From positions 49,165,001 through 49,229,000 of the forward strand of contig NC_060214.1 in assembly GCF_021130785.1 (NCBI RefSeq): a stretch of DNA of 64,000 bases, written 5' to 3'. Numbering within the stretch: position 1 is the first letter of the stretch; the number at the start of each line of letters is the position of its first letter. Under the pieces are notes generated by a model, which was given only the letters and a program-made list of their open reading frames with translations, had not been told where the DNA came from and made no database searches. Source of the DNA: Homalodisca vitripennis (Eukaryota; Arthropoda; Insecta; Hemiptera; Cicadellidae). Both the position numbers and the translations under genes were made by a program. Positions 28,302-37,784 of this stretch are shown here, piece after piece.

Positions 28302-28662
28302 AGTGTTTCCCTTAGCAATTAATAATAATTTAATTAAATAAACACGCCTGAAAATCGAAAAAATATTTTATAGTCTAACTATTTATTAATAGAGTAGCAA
28401 AACGTTTTAGTTGTGATATATATTTTTTAACACCATTATACCCTCTTCAGAATAAAATAATTCAACATTAAAAAAATTAAATCGTTACAAAATATTTAAA
28501 TCATTATTATATACGTGTTCAGGTAGAGCACAGGTTTTACTTCTAAGATACCCCTTATCGACGGCTTTCTGATAGTAACAAATTGACACTTTTGTTCACA
28601 ACAAAATTTAGTTACGGATGTTACAATAATAAAAAACGTGTATTGTGTAGAAAGTGTGTTAA
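28302..28662 (-). repeat. Right 0.36-kb arm of the TTAA-bounded inverted repeat
   Basis: Reverse-complement partner of 21749-22111, ending in GAAAGTGTGTTAA at its outer side. Confidence 0.75.
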
Positions 28663-30571
28663 AAAACACAAGTATGTAATTTAATGGGCATACAATTTAA
28701 TTTCTCTGTGTCTGATAATATTCGGTATCTTATAAAAAAATGACACTGATTGTCTGATCATTTACAAAGCTTATCTTTGGGGAGGCTGAAAAAATGTACG
28801 TTCCTCTGGCTGTCTGTACACATAATCTCGAGAGTAAATTGACCTACAGATTTAAAATTTTGCACAAAACTTATTGTCTAAATAAGTTTCGGTGTGGTGC
28901 ATGTGTCTTGTTGAGATTTAGCAAAAGTTTTTACATTAGGCAATGGGTATCGGGAAATCGTGGAATTAATAAAGCTATACTAACTGAGTGAGTTATATGA
29001 CATTTTAACATGTGACAGAGTGACATATGAGGACGAAAGAAATGAGGTACGGATTAAATTTTTGCAGGTAAATTCAGTCTATTAGGCTACACGTAGTAAA
29101 GCGTAATCTTATGTTGTAATTAAAGTTTAAACTGTGTTTTAATTAGACTCTTCATCGCTAAGAAATAAAAATTGTCATGGTATAATAGTTCATATTACCA
29201 CGAAATGAACACTAAAACATATCCACATCCAGTTCAAATCTAAGGATTTGCTTTTGATTGTTTTTTTAGCTATACTTGATGAAGACCTAGTTTATAGTGA
29301 CTCTGTTTGTATGTATGTTTGATTTAAACATAATAAAGACTATGAAATTGACGCCATCCATCATGTGATCAATGTTTAATACTTAGTTTAGTGACATTCC
29401 ATTGTATACCTTATGGAGTGTGAAGTAAGCACTGGTAATATTCCAAATGTTTTGATAACAGTCTCCATTAAGTAAACAAAACATGTTTATATCAACTTTT
29501 GAGCTTTAATAACGTAATATTATTTGCATTTTGCAAACAAGCAAACAACGATGAAACAAGTGATTAAACCTCTTAATTTCAATTAGTATTCGTAACATAA
29601 TTTTTGCTCCCATCTTTTAGTATGGATTGGACAGCTACAGTTCACAGTATTAGGTGGTACACCTCCGGAGTAATTATGTGGTATTTGCTCGGTAATTACT
29701 CATAATTCAATCAGATTGTCCCCGTGTGTAACAGATTGTTACGCAGTATTACAGAGAATTGAAACATATAAACGCGTATGGTACCAACATATGGAAAATC
29801 TGGATTTCATAAAAACGTGCACTTTACTATGCTAATAAAAAACGTTGCTTATAATTAAAATATCTTAAATTTATTATTACTTACATACAAAATCAAGGCT
29901 GATATAGTTAAACTTTGATATAAACGTTACAAACCATTTAATCGTTTTCTTAAACATATATAATAGGCTATCTATTACGAAAATATATCAGGGATTGTTT
30001 CATACCATTGAATTTTATTCGTAAATTGTATAGTTATGTTGAAATGTATAGAACTGATTAGAACATAGGATGAATATAATTTAGCAATTTGTTTGAAAGT
30101 TTGGTAAATAATGGAAGTACATAATGATTGATCGATTAATGGAGGTATTGACTTGATTGATGATCTTCTTATACTTTTATCAGTAAGTAAAAGCTTTTAC
30201 TTCTGCAATTTAAGATAACCATTTTGAGTACATTGATTAGCTTTAAGCAACAGTAGTGAAGTTCGCTCATAACATTTGTATTGTACTTTTCACTAGGTAA
30301 TGCAAATCTTACGTAACGTTGAAAAAAGAATGTATAACGTTTCTTTTAAAAAATTTAAAATGTTTTGAACCATTTAATTGAAACTTATGCCAAAATTATG
30401 CCAAACTAAAGTTTACTCACAATGTACTTTACAGTGGCATATAATTTTCAGAGATGAAAATGACATTCTCTGGAATTCCATTAGGCTTTTGAAACCTCTT
30501 GTCCAATGTTTCATTACTTTTAGCTCAAGGTTTGTAGGAGAAAGCAACTGAAAAATTTAATAATAATTACG

Positions 30572-30576
<5 letters not shown>
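28663..30576. other. Non-coding flank of the Maverick-type element
   Basis: No gene, repeat array or RNA is recognised. The 65-aa ORF at 28794-28991 (+) has no resemblance to a known family. Confidence 0.45.

Positions 30577-30636
<60 letters not shown>
30577..30636. repeat. (TA)n tract at the left edge of the element
   Basis: About 30 TA units abut the first base of the left terminal inverted repeat. Confidence 0.95.
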
Positions 30637-30638
<2 letters not shown>

Positions 30639-31093
30639 TAGATATGAATATGCCGGTTCTAGACCACTTTTGGGACAGTCAGAAAATCAATGTAAAATAC
30701 TGTCCATTGAACCATAAACAAATCTAATAAAATCTAACAGGGAAAGCACGAATGTTAAATAACCGAATCTTTAGCTGTTTTACTGTTCAATGTTTGCTTC
30801 TACATTTATAAGCTGTTTTAATGAAAAAATCAAAAAATCTTAATAAAAAATCTTTATTCTACAAAGTTAATTGTAACACAGTCTTTATCTTTTATAGTCT
30901 TCTTTCCAGTAACAATCAAGTGTAATTTTTCATTTTTGTTTAATTCTTTAATCTTTTTCTCATCCAAAACAGTCAAAAATCTGTTCGGTAAGTGTACTTT
31001 ACAATCTTCCAACTCGGCAATTATTGTAAACCCGAATTTATCTTTCATTTTCTCCAAATTCAAGATTCTATGTTTCTTCCTTTCTTCCAATTC
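30637..31093 (+). repeat. Left terminal inverted repeat (457 bp)
   Basis: Reverse complement of 47819-48277 with only a few differences, such as one T in CCGGTT(T)CTAG. It contains most of the 101-aa ORF at 30854-31159. Weaker similarity continues to about 31160, so the two ends diverge within the 5' part of that gene. Confidence 0.93.
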
Positions 31094-31159
31094 ATTTAAC
31101 TTCTTATACTCTTTGAATTTACATTCTCCAATATCATTTAACTCCTTCAAGAACTCCAT
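30854..31159 (-). CDS. Terminal-repeat protein, unknown, 101 aa
   Basis: An intact ORF whose C-terminal two thirds lie in the left terminal repeat. Residues 1-40 are Lys/Glu-rich and probably helical. The rest (KFGFTIIAELEDCKVHLPNR... and a final VTINFVE) alternates short beta-like strands, as in small single-strand-DNA-binding OB folds; that reading is inference only. The start is supported by the motif CTATTTAAATGG overlapping the ATG, as at other genes of this element. A decayed copy sits in the right repeat at 47748-48058. Location in the repeat means an intact element would carry two copies reading toward the ends. It is probably a small replication or terminus-associated protein. Confidence 0.7.
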   Translation of the reverse strand: MEFLKELNDIGECKFKEYKKLNELEERKKHRILNLEKMKDKFGFTIIAELEDCKVHLPNRFLTVLDEKKIKELNKNEKLHLIVTGKKTIKDKDCVTINFVE

Positions 31160-31174
31160 TTAAATAGAAAAAAT

Positions 31175-31684
31175 TTAAAGACGGAAAAAATGAAATTTGC
31201 TAACAATCACTCGAGAAGTCGGGGAGAATGTGAGTAAAACCGCATTCTTTTCACGAGGTTCTTCGTTTAATTTCTCCAAATGTACTATAAAATCATCGAG
31301 GATTTCTGGTTCAAAATCATAAACAAATTCTACATCTAGATAATAAAAAAATACAGGTAATATCTTTTCATAATAAACGTGTGTATTTAAACCAACAAAC
31401 CTAATGTATTCTTTGAAAAGGAAAATAATTTTGTCAATGGTTCCAAGAGATAAGTAAAAATTTTTATTCTGTTTTCTAAATTCTGTAACAAATTTTGTTT
31501 GTTTCTCACCTCCGTATTGTAATTTCATAAGCAGATTATTCAAATGTGTTAGTTTATTTCGAAATTTCTTAGGTTTAGGTCTTTCATACAAAATTAAATT
31601 ACAATCTCTACAAACTAAATATCTTTTATCAACAATTTCTCCTCTATTATAACACTTGTAACAGTTGGCATTATACTCTTCCAT
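31175..31684 (-). CDS. Zinc-ribbon protein, TFIIB/VLTF3-like N-terminus, 169 aa
   Basis: Residues 8-28 form a CxxC...CxxC ribbon (C8, C11, C25, C28: CYKCYNRG...LVCRDC) like those of TFIIB-type and poxvirus late transcription factor 3-type proteins. The following KKFRNKLTHLNNLLMKLQ segment resembles the 'hF...L..fQ' helix after the ribbon in VLTF3-like proteins. The remaining 100 residues are mostly helical and unrecognised. The frame is intact. It is divergent from the 82-aa gene at 31709, with only 24 bp between the start codons, so the two share a promoter. A transcription-factor role is inference from the ribbon. Other zinc-ribbon proteins are possible. Confidence 0.6.
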   Translation of the reverse strand: MEEYNANCYKCYNRGEIVDKRYLVCRDCNLILYERPKPKKFRNKLTHLNNLLMKLQYGGEKQTKFVTEFRKQNKNFYLSLGTIDKIIFLFKEYIRFVGLNTHVYYEKILPVFFYYLDVEFVYDFEPEILDDFIVHLEKLNEEPREKNAVLLTFSPTSRVIVSKFHFFRL

Positions 31685-31708
31685 TTAAACAATAAGATTT
31701 TTTTATAA
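31685..31708. promoter_or_regulatory. 24-bp bidirectional promoter
   Basis: The whole space between two divergent ATG codons is AT-only apart from one C and one G. It reads toward a TTTAAATGG start on the minus side and TTTATAAATGG on the plus side. Both gene starts match the TAAATGG-type motif seen across the element, so leaders must be only a few nucleotides long. Confidence 0.5.
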
Positions 31709-31957
31709 ATGGAGATTATGGAACTAAGTCTGCCGAGATATAAATTTTTCAGCGCAAATGTTTGTGTTTATATTTCAACTACCGAGATAAAGAGAAATGA
31801 TTTTATTTTATTATTCAACTATTTAGGATATTTTGTATATGATTACAAAGATTATTCCGGAAGAAATCGAGATTTTTCATCAGCGAAAGAGTATATTTTT
31901 GAAGTTTTAGAAGGAATGAAAGAGAATAATATGAATTTAGCAAATTATTTTTCTTAA
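31709..31957 (+). CDS. Small unknown protein, 82 aa
   Basis: An intact ORF starting at an ATG within ATAAATGG. It begins with a hydrophobic/aromatic strand region (FFSANVCVYIS) and contains LLFNYLGYFVYDYKDYSG and a C-terminal helix. No family is recognised and there is no signal peptide. It is followed after 36 bp by the 205-aa gene in the same direction. Confidence 0.55.
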   Translation: MEIMELSLPRYKFFSANVCVYISTTEIKRNDFILLFNYLGYFVYDYKDYSGRNRDFSSAKEYIFEVLEGMKENNMNLANYFS

Positions 31958-31993
31958 ATAAAAAACTTTTCTACTAAATAGTCACCAAACAAC

Positions 31994-32611
31994 ATGAACT
32001 CTCCAAAATCACTTCAGTTTCTAGCATTTAAAGAACTTACCACAGGAAATAGTTATAAAGACTTCTTTGAATTACCTAAATATGTTAAACAAATGTTGAT
32101 ATTTTCCTTAAGTGAAAACGAATCCTTAAATGAAAACGAATTCAGAGAACTTTTAAGTACTAAAAAGTGTTCAATGCAATTTATTACAGACAACTTAGAT
32201 AGTATAAATATGTTAAATGTAATAGGAGATTTTAAATTAAATAATAGAAAAATAAGAAAAATATTCCGATTTTTACAAAATAAACTAAAACACCAACAAT
32301 CTGACATTTTTCATCGCTTTTATGCTAAATTTCATTGTTTATTTGTTGAAATGTTGAGAAGACAATATCCATACTGGCCAAGGAATATGCATACAGCTAG
32401 TTTTTTAACAAGTCTTTGTAAACAACAAGATTTATCAAAGGAATTTATAAGAGATCACGCTTTTGTTGTAGATTGGGATAAATTATATGGAAAAAACATT
32501 TACGAAACAGATATATTGTGTGTGTGTGATTCTGACGAAGAAAAGAGAAACGTTTGTCATTCAGCAATTCAATACGATATAATGAAAGACATACAAAATG
32601 AGTGTTGTTAG
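31994..32611 (+). CDS. Unknown protein with Leu/Asn-rich repeats, 205 aa
   Basis: An intact ORF. The N-terminal half has FxxLPKYVKxMLIFSLSENE and then FREL...MQFITDNLDSINMLNVIG, a spacing resembling short helical repeats. The second half is basic, then acidic near the end, with DHAFVVDWDKLYG recalling the 'DW..I' repeat of the 132-aa protein at 35211-35609. It also has a Cys-containing tail (ILCVCDSDEEKRNVCHSA). A function cannot be named. It is the last plus-strand gene before a 1.28-kb non-coding stretch. Confidence 0.6.
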   Translation: MNSPKSLQFLAFKELTTGNSYKDFFELPKYVKQMLIFSLSENESLNENEFRELLSTKKCSMQFITDNLDSINMLNVIGDFKLNNRKIRKIFRFLQNKLKHQQSDIFHRFYAKFHCLFVEMLRRQYPYWPRNMHTASFLTSLCKQQDLSKEFIRDHAFVVDWDKLYGKNIYETDILCVCDSDEEKRNVCHSAIQYDIMKDIQNECC

Positions 32612-33893
32612 TGTGCGTGTTTTTGCGATATCTACTTAACTTCTAAGAAATTGGGAATGGGAGAAGAAGAAAGGTATCATATGTTTTATTTCAATCAACT
32701 CTAGATTTGTGACGTCTGCTGTGAGCGTTTGTACCACTAACGCTTGACCTCGAATCTCATTTTATTGAAACATGTGAGAGGCGTTTGTGTCACTAACGCT
32801 TGACCTTGCTTTGCACACGCCGTGTGTGGTACAAGGACAGTAGTGACACCAAACAATGACCTTGCTTTTCTCACGCCGTGTGAGACAATGAAATCACTGT
32901 AAAAACACTTAATTCTGTATTACAAATGAACACTTTACATCACTATTTTCACACAATGTTTTATCACAGTTTAGAATGTCTACACAAATTCACAATCTTC
33001 TTGTAACGTCTTTCTTCGAGTCCCAAATATAAAAGTAACTTATAAAATATAATAACACTATGAATGGCAACGCCCAGTGGAACACTTCACTTCACTTTTA
33101 ACAAGAAACACAGAACATCACACAATCTTCTTACTTCATATAAAGTCTATATATCTTCTTTCTTCAACTTGCAAATACATTAGAATCTTCTAATTGATGA
33201 TATATCTTGTTAAATTTCGTTAAAATAGAGGAGGATCAAGCATGACTGACTATACGTGGCCAACGCCCATGATGAAAATTTTTTCCGTGCGATAAACGAT
33301 TATGAATATCGAAGTTTTATCGATAATAAAAATCGATGGTTACAATCGATATTAGAACTGTTATAGTTTCCAATGTATACTAAATAAGTGAATATCAATA
33401 TTTATTTCAAACCTTGTTGTTAAAAAAACCACTCAACCGATTTTAATGAAATTTGGTACACATATAGTAAATACTTAACTCTTTCGACTTAACTTATCCA
33501 TAAGGGTGAAATCATCCCCTATTTCTTAATATTCAAAGAAAAATAAAAAATTTTATCGGAAAAATCTGAAACTTCAAAAACAAGCGAGTTCAACTTAAAA
33601 TTTCATGAAAATAACAAAATTTTCAAAATCTACCCCAATCATCCCTTATCTTTAAACTCTTATATCTCGAGAACTATTGGAGCTTTTTTGATGAAATTTG
33701 GTATATAGGATCAGTAACATATTAAAGTATTTTTTAAAATCACCACTTCCGGTCCATGACCTTGAAATAGTTTTTTTCCTAATATCATCCCTATTTTTCA
33801 AAATTTTTTAATGCAATTTAAAATGTATACTTTTATCAATGTCTTTAACAATTCTGTAAAGTTTTAAAACTATCCGACGAATAACGCGATTTT
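32612..33893. repeat. Non-coding insertion-like stretch in the element
   Basis: This is the longest non-coding stretch in an otherwise compact element. 32715-32880 has imperfect direct repeats: GCGTTTGT.(A/G)..ACTAACGCTTGACCT twice and a third related CACGCCGTGTG pair. 33440-33720 has two copies of (T/A)GATGAAATTTGGTA(C/T)A-like words of a type dispersed in arthropod genomes. It looks like a nested non-autonomous repeat next to the capsid gene's 3' end. No terminal repeats or target duplication could be fixed. Confidence 0.4.
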
Positions 33894-35089
33894 TTACTGA
33901 ATTTCTCTAATATCGTTCTTAATCACATCATAGGCTAAAAATTTCTCAGAAACCACAACCACATAACATGTCGAGTTTGTAACAGCTTTTTGAAAATCCA
34001 TATTGATAATTATATCGTTCTTTGAACCAGAAATATTTGTCAAACTCTTTGTTGTATCAATGACATAAATAGGTCTATTCGCTAAAAATTCTTTAGGATT
34101 GTAATACATTTCCTTATTATTACAGTAAACTTTCTTAAAATCTTGATACATCTGATACATGATTCTGAAAAGACCTCCTGAAATGTTTAAATTTTGTAAT
34201 TCATCTGGATAATAAGAACCGTTCAATTTTACTCTGATATTTTTTTACATCCAAACTATCAAACTTTGAAGGATTTTTTTCTTGATTATTCTGTCTATCT
34301 GTTTGAAAACCTATGATAACGATTTTGGGATTGAAGATATTTCTATAAATATTTGTGATATCGAACGAATAAGTTGTTCCGGAAATACCTTTTTGTTCAA
34401 TACATTGCCAATCTAGAAAATTAAACATAATGTTTTGACTTTTTGTAATTTCATCAATCAACCTTATTTTACTCGTGATTTTATAATCAATCATTGGAAC
34501 TCTAATAAAAAAATCTGTAATTGTTATTTTTCCATCAACAGGCATAACATTTCCAGTTGCAGTCTTCAGAATCACATCATCGTCTTCTGCTCTTATAAAA
34601 CTTAGATAAAATCCTCCTTTATAGATCGGAATAGTAACATTTTCAAAAAATCCTAATCCAAAATGAGATAAATTTCCAGCTGCTTCAAAAACACCAAATT
34701 TAAAATCTGATTCAAAGCCATTAGAAGTTTGAAAAATAACATCACTTTTTGAATACGAAATAGTTCCTTTAATTGTGCTTAATTGGCCACAGTTTTCGAC
34801 TTCTTCTATCAATTTATTGTGTTTTCTTACTTCAATCTTAGAAAATAAAAACGGTATAAAATTATAGATTAATCTAACATTATCAGTTCCAAGATATGCT
34901 TGACCATCTTGTTTTGTTTAAAGTTCCAGAAATATAAAACTGGAAGTTAGACGAGCAAAAGTTATCTCCAAAATCAATATTAAACTCAGTTCTTTTATTC
35001 GGTTCATTCAAATGTTGTTTACTAATTGGATAGAAATTTTTAAACTCCGCCCTTTCAATATCACTAGCATATTTTCTGTAGTCCGCCAT
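33894..35089 (-). pseudogene. Major capsid protein (double jelly-roll), frameshifted
   Basis: Three minus-strand frames together cover about 395 codons: 35089-34883, a middle piece to about 34230, and 34226-33894. The middle piece has beta-rich sequence typical of hexon-like proteins (VFEAAGNLSHFGLGFFENV, GGFYLSFIRAEDDDVI). The diagnostic block is PKIVIIGFQTDRQNN followed across a frame break by LNGSYYPDELQN. It matches the '(F)xP..v.iGFQT.r......F.......v.lN...YP' signature of Polinton and NCLDV-type capsids. It forms the icosahedral shell. The start is ATTAAATGG. The second break lies in a run of seven A. It is flanked by a non-coding insert on its 3' side and the 132-aa gene upstream. Confidence 0.85.
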
Positions 35090-35210
35090 TTAATAAGAGA
35101 AAATTTAGAAATTTTAAACATCGTGTATCATTTTTTCATCGATCTAATGTACATTTTTATAAGAAAAGATATAAATTTTAGTAAAATAATTAAAAAGATT
35201 AGAGTCATTT

Positions 35211-35609
35211 TTAATGATCTACTTCGTCATATTCAGGATTCTCTTCCTTAAATTTTGTGATCTCGGTCACATATTTCAATAAAATATGCACAGGATAGTA
35301 ACCGCTATCTATAATATTGTTCCAATCAACTGTATCTTTATTTTCATCCAAAAACTTTATACTCAAGTGTTGATAGAGGCAAAGAACTGACATATGATCT
35401 TTTAATTGATAATGTATATTTTCTTGAATGAACTCTGATGATAAAGTTTGATATTTAGCAATGTTATACCAATTCAATTTGTTTACGTATAATCTCATCA
35501 TATCTTCGGATAATTCATATTTTTGAGAAATGTCATCCCAATGTTCTTTTTTCAAATCTCTTTCGTGTTGCATGATAAAAAGATCGAAAGCACTGTAATG
35601 TCCCGCCAT
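35211..35609 (-). CDS. Helical-repeat protein of unknown role, 132 aa
   Basis: An intact ORF with the repeated pattern 'W..I...Y.LS..F(I/L)': HWDDISQKYELSEDMM, NWYNIAKYQTLSSEFI and, less perfectly, LYQHLSIKFLDEN followed by VDWNNI. This short helical repeat occurs in many large-virus and Maverick hypothetical proteins. No catalytic residues are evident. The tail is acidic. The start is assigned to the ATG at 35609, preceded by CTTAATAAATAGAG. It may be a scaffold or host-interaction protein; that is inference. Confidence 0.6.
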   Translation of the reverse strand: MAGHYSAFDLFIMQHERDLKKEHWDDISQKYELSEDMMRLYVNKLNWYNIAKYQTLSSEFIQENIHYQLKDHMSVLCLYQHLSIKFLDENKDTVDWNNIIDSGYYPVHILLKYVTEITKFKEENPEYDEVDH

Positions 35610-35639
35610 CTCTATTTATTAAGGAAAAAAATTTCAAAA

Positions 35640-35783
35640 TCAAGTTTTTATAAATTGGCTCTTTTTTGCGTTACATTCAGCACATTTTCCAGAAATTCTC
35701 TTAACTCCATTGATGTTTGCATAGTATTTTATATCATTTGTTGCAGTTTTTTCTTTACATCTCACACAGTATATGAGCGCCAT
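35640..35783 (-). CDS. Zinc-ribbon miniprotein, DUF5679-like, 47 aa
   Basis: The gene starts at the ATG in TTATATAAATGGCG. The product has CVRCKEKTA near the N-terminus and GKCAECNAKKSQFI near the C-terminus, so four Cys in CxxC pairs, with NG and a basic strand between. This is the layout of the DUF5679-type zinc ribbon common in Mavericks and phages. The same ribbon forms the N-terminus of the integrase at 43535. It is intact and compact, with 14 bp separating its start from the stop of the fibre-like gene upstream. It is probably a nucleic-acid-binding or virion-core accessory; the role is inferred from the fold only. Confidence 0.7.
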   Translation of the reverse strand: MALIYCVRCKEKTATNDIKYYANINGVKRISGKCAECNAKKSQFIKT

Positions 35784-35797
35784 TTATATAAGGAAAA

Positions 35798-36931
35798 TTA
35801 GTCATCATAGCCGCCTACTCCATTAAATCTGTTATCAATATTTTCAAAAGTTTTATTAACATCTTCTTTAAATTTATTAAAGTTTTCTTCTAGTTTATTT
35901 ACTTTATCGAGATATAAATCGTTGTATTCAACGAGTTTATGATCAATATTCTCAAAAGTTTTTGTGGCATCTAAACTAAACTTATCAAAAGACTGCTTAT
36001 TTTTTATAACTTTTTCATTAATTTCGCCAAAGTTTTCTTCTAGTTTAATTAATTTATCATGAAGTAAAGATTGATTAGTAACTACTCTTTCAAAAACTTC
36101 ACCATTTTTTCTATCGGTTTCATTAAAACCCTCTTGAAATTTAGCGAAATCTTCCAAAAAGTTTGTTATTTTTCCATAAAGATCGCCTTTATATAGATTG
36201 AAATTTTCCTCAAAATTTGTAAATTTTTCATCACAATTTTCTATAGATCTTTTACTTCTCGCTTCAAGTTTTTCATAGACTTCTGTTGTAAAATCTTTAA
36301 CATGCTGTTTATGATTCTCATAATTTTGTTTTAGTTCATTAAACATTTTAATAGGATCTTCTAATTGAATCATTACAACAACATCAAATGGATTAATTCC
36401 TTTACTAACACCGCTAATTCTTTTTCCTTTAAAATCTAAGGCATTTTTAACATTCGGATCATGTAAATCAACAATATCGATGTTTTCTGATAATTTTAGA
36501 GGTTTTAAAATTTGTTCTTTAACAACAACATCATGTTTGTCAATACCAGGTCGAACACCGACAATTCTTTTCTTATTAGCCAAACTAACATAATTCTTTT
36601 CAACTTTGATTGCTTCAGTAATTTCATCAGCTTTTTCGATGTGAGACATTAAATTGGTAAATAATTTTTTTACACCATCATCAACTTCTTTTTCCAATGT
36701 TTTTATTTTATCAGCAACTTCATTTGAACTCATGAAATTTGCAAGTTTGTTATCATATTCTGCTTTAAAATCTTCAATCTCGACAGCAAACATATCTGAA
36801 TCTGGAAGGTTTTGTAATACATTTTCTAACTTGTTATCAAACTCATTTCTCAAACTATCAAAATTCAAACTATTATCTACATTTTGAATAATTTGTGTTC
36901 CAAATACGTCAAAAATATTTTGTGAATCCAT
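35798..36931 (-). CDS. Fibre-like coiled-coil protein, 377 aa
   Basis: I start the gene at the ATG at 36931 (AATAAATATGGATTC), not the in-frame one 27 bp upstream, because it carries the element's start motif. Residues about 20-110 and 200-370 are long heptad-like coiled coils (KTFENIDHKLVEYNDL, KLEENFNKFKEDVNKTFENI). Between them are two copies of a short motif, KKRIVGVRPGIDKHDVVV and KGKRISGVSKGINPFDVVV. It resembles the 'KRI.NV..P....DAV' shoulder motif of trimeric phage tail fibres and viral attachment spikes. It ends in a Gly-rich VGGYDD. The frame is intact. It is likely a trimeric fibre or vertex protein; that is inference from motif and architecture. Confidence 0.6.
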   Translation of the reverse strand: MDSQNIFDVFGTQIIQNVDNSLNFDSLRNEFDNKLENVLQNLPDSDMFAVEIEDFKAEYDNKLANFMSSNEVADKIKTLEKEVDDGVKKLFTNLMSHIEKADEITEAIKVEKNYVSLANKKRIVGVRPGIDKHDVVVKEQILKPLKLSENIDIVDLHDPNVKNALDFKGKRISGVSKGINPFDVVVMIQLEDPIKMFNELKQNYENHKQHVKDFTTEVYEKLEARSKRSIENCDEKFTNFEENFNLYKGDLYGKITNFLEDFAKFQEGFNETDRKNGEVFERVVTNQSLLHDKLIKLEENFGEINEKVIKNKQSFDKFSLDATKTFENIDHKLVEYNDLYLDKVNKLEENFNKFKEDVNKTFENIDNRFNGVGGYDD

Positions 36932-37403
36932 ATTTATTAAGCAATAATTTGTTAACAACTTCTTTAAAATCTTTACCAGTACTCAGTTCATTCAAAACAA
37001 AAACACATAAATGACCACAAATTGGGGGATCTTTATAGTCTTGAATTTGAGAATCGTTATAATAAACGTTTGATTTTTTTAAATATTGGATCAATTCTTT
37101 CGGTGGTTTGTCCTCAATTCTTCCATACGAATCAAAATAATATGCATTCTTATCATTTTTATAATAACAAATCCAATGTGTTCCACTTCCCATAATCGAG
37201 TCTAAATTCACAATTCCACATTCAAATTTCTTAACTTTTTCAGGTAATGTATCTCTCATGAAGATTCCTCTAAAATGTTTAATATTTTTGCAGATTTCTT
37301 CCAATTCCCCGAATGTTAAGGGTTTCAAATTTTTTTTTCCGATGTTTGATTTCACGTAATTCAAAGTTTTTTCATCTAATCCAGATCCTGTAACATCTTC
37401 CAA
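36909..37403 (-). pseudogene. Adenain-type cysteine protease (Maverick PRO), frame-split from its N-terminal region
   Basis: The segment matches adenovirus/Maverick maturation proteases (C5/Ulp1-like). Catalytic residues are visible: His76 in GTHWICYY, Asp91 in YYFDSYGR, Gln121 and Cys129 in PPICGHLC. FRGIFMRDTLPEK and ECGIVNLD are family blocks. It processes capsid precursors in the virion. There is no ATG at its start: the frame is open upstream only to a TAA near 37430. The 122-aa ORF at 37408-37776 ends in another frame over the same bases. In related Mavericks the two regions belong to one protein, so I infer a frameshift near 37420. A VTGSG motif at residues 4-8 looks like a self-cleavage site. 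Confidence 0.85.
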
Positions 37404-37407
37404 CTCT

Positions 37408-37776
37408 TTATCTAAACCAATTTAAAATGTTTCGAACAATAGGAATCACATCTTTTTTAACGATTGGAGCAGCTTTACGAACATAAGGAACAACATTTTT
37501 AACAACTGGAATATTTTCTCCAAAATCTAATAAATCTTTCAAAAGTCCACCATTTTTGAGTTCTTTCAACTGATTATAAGAAAATTCTATTCTGGTTCCT
37601 TTATTGTTTTTCTTATGTTTTTCGAGTTTATTGTATTGTCTATTTGTTAAAAATATCTTATCTTCGCCATTTTTTAGTTGATCTATTTTAAATTGAATAC
37701 TAACGGGTATTTTCTTCTTAAAAGCGGATTTTATTTTTTCTTTCTGATTTTTGCTGAAGTTTACGTTCACCTCCAT
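37408..37776 (-). CDS. Maverick small structural protein, probably the N-terminal part of the protease precursor
   Basis: A 122-aa ORF starting at the ATG in CTATATAAATGGAGG. The N-terminal 85 residues are Lys-rich with the spaced pattern 'Q...I....K...V..QF' and 'FLTNRQYNKLEKHKK...IEFSYNQLKEL', which I recognise from the N-terminal region of Maverick PRO-containing proteins. The C-terminal 40 residues form a hydrophobic, Val/Ile/Pro-rich segment (VVKNVVPYVRKAAPIVKKDV) that could be membrane-active or amphipathic, like adenovirus pVI; that comparison is inference. Its stop overlaps the protease frame by 5 bp or less, consistent with a single-base frameshift having split one gene. Confidence 0.6.
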   Translation of the reverse strand: MEVNVNFSKNQKEKIKSAFKKKIPVSIQFKIDQLKNGEDKIFLTNRQYNKLEKHKKNNKGTRIEFSYNQLKELKNGGLLKDLLDFGENIPVVKNVVPYVRKAAPIVKKDVIPIVRNILNWFR

Positions 37777-37784
37777 TTATATAG

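Noticed and set aside
32053..32307. 84-aa minus ORF
   Set aside because: Shadow of the 205-aa plus gene at 31994-32611.
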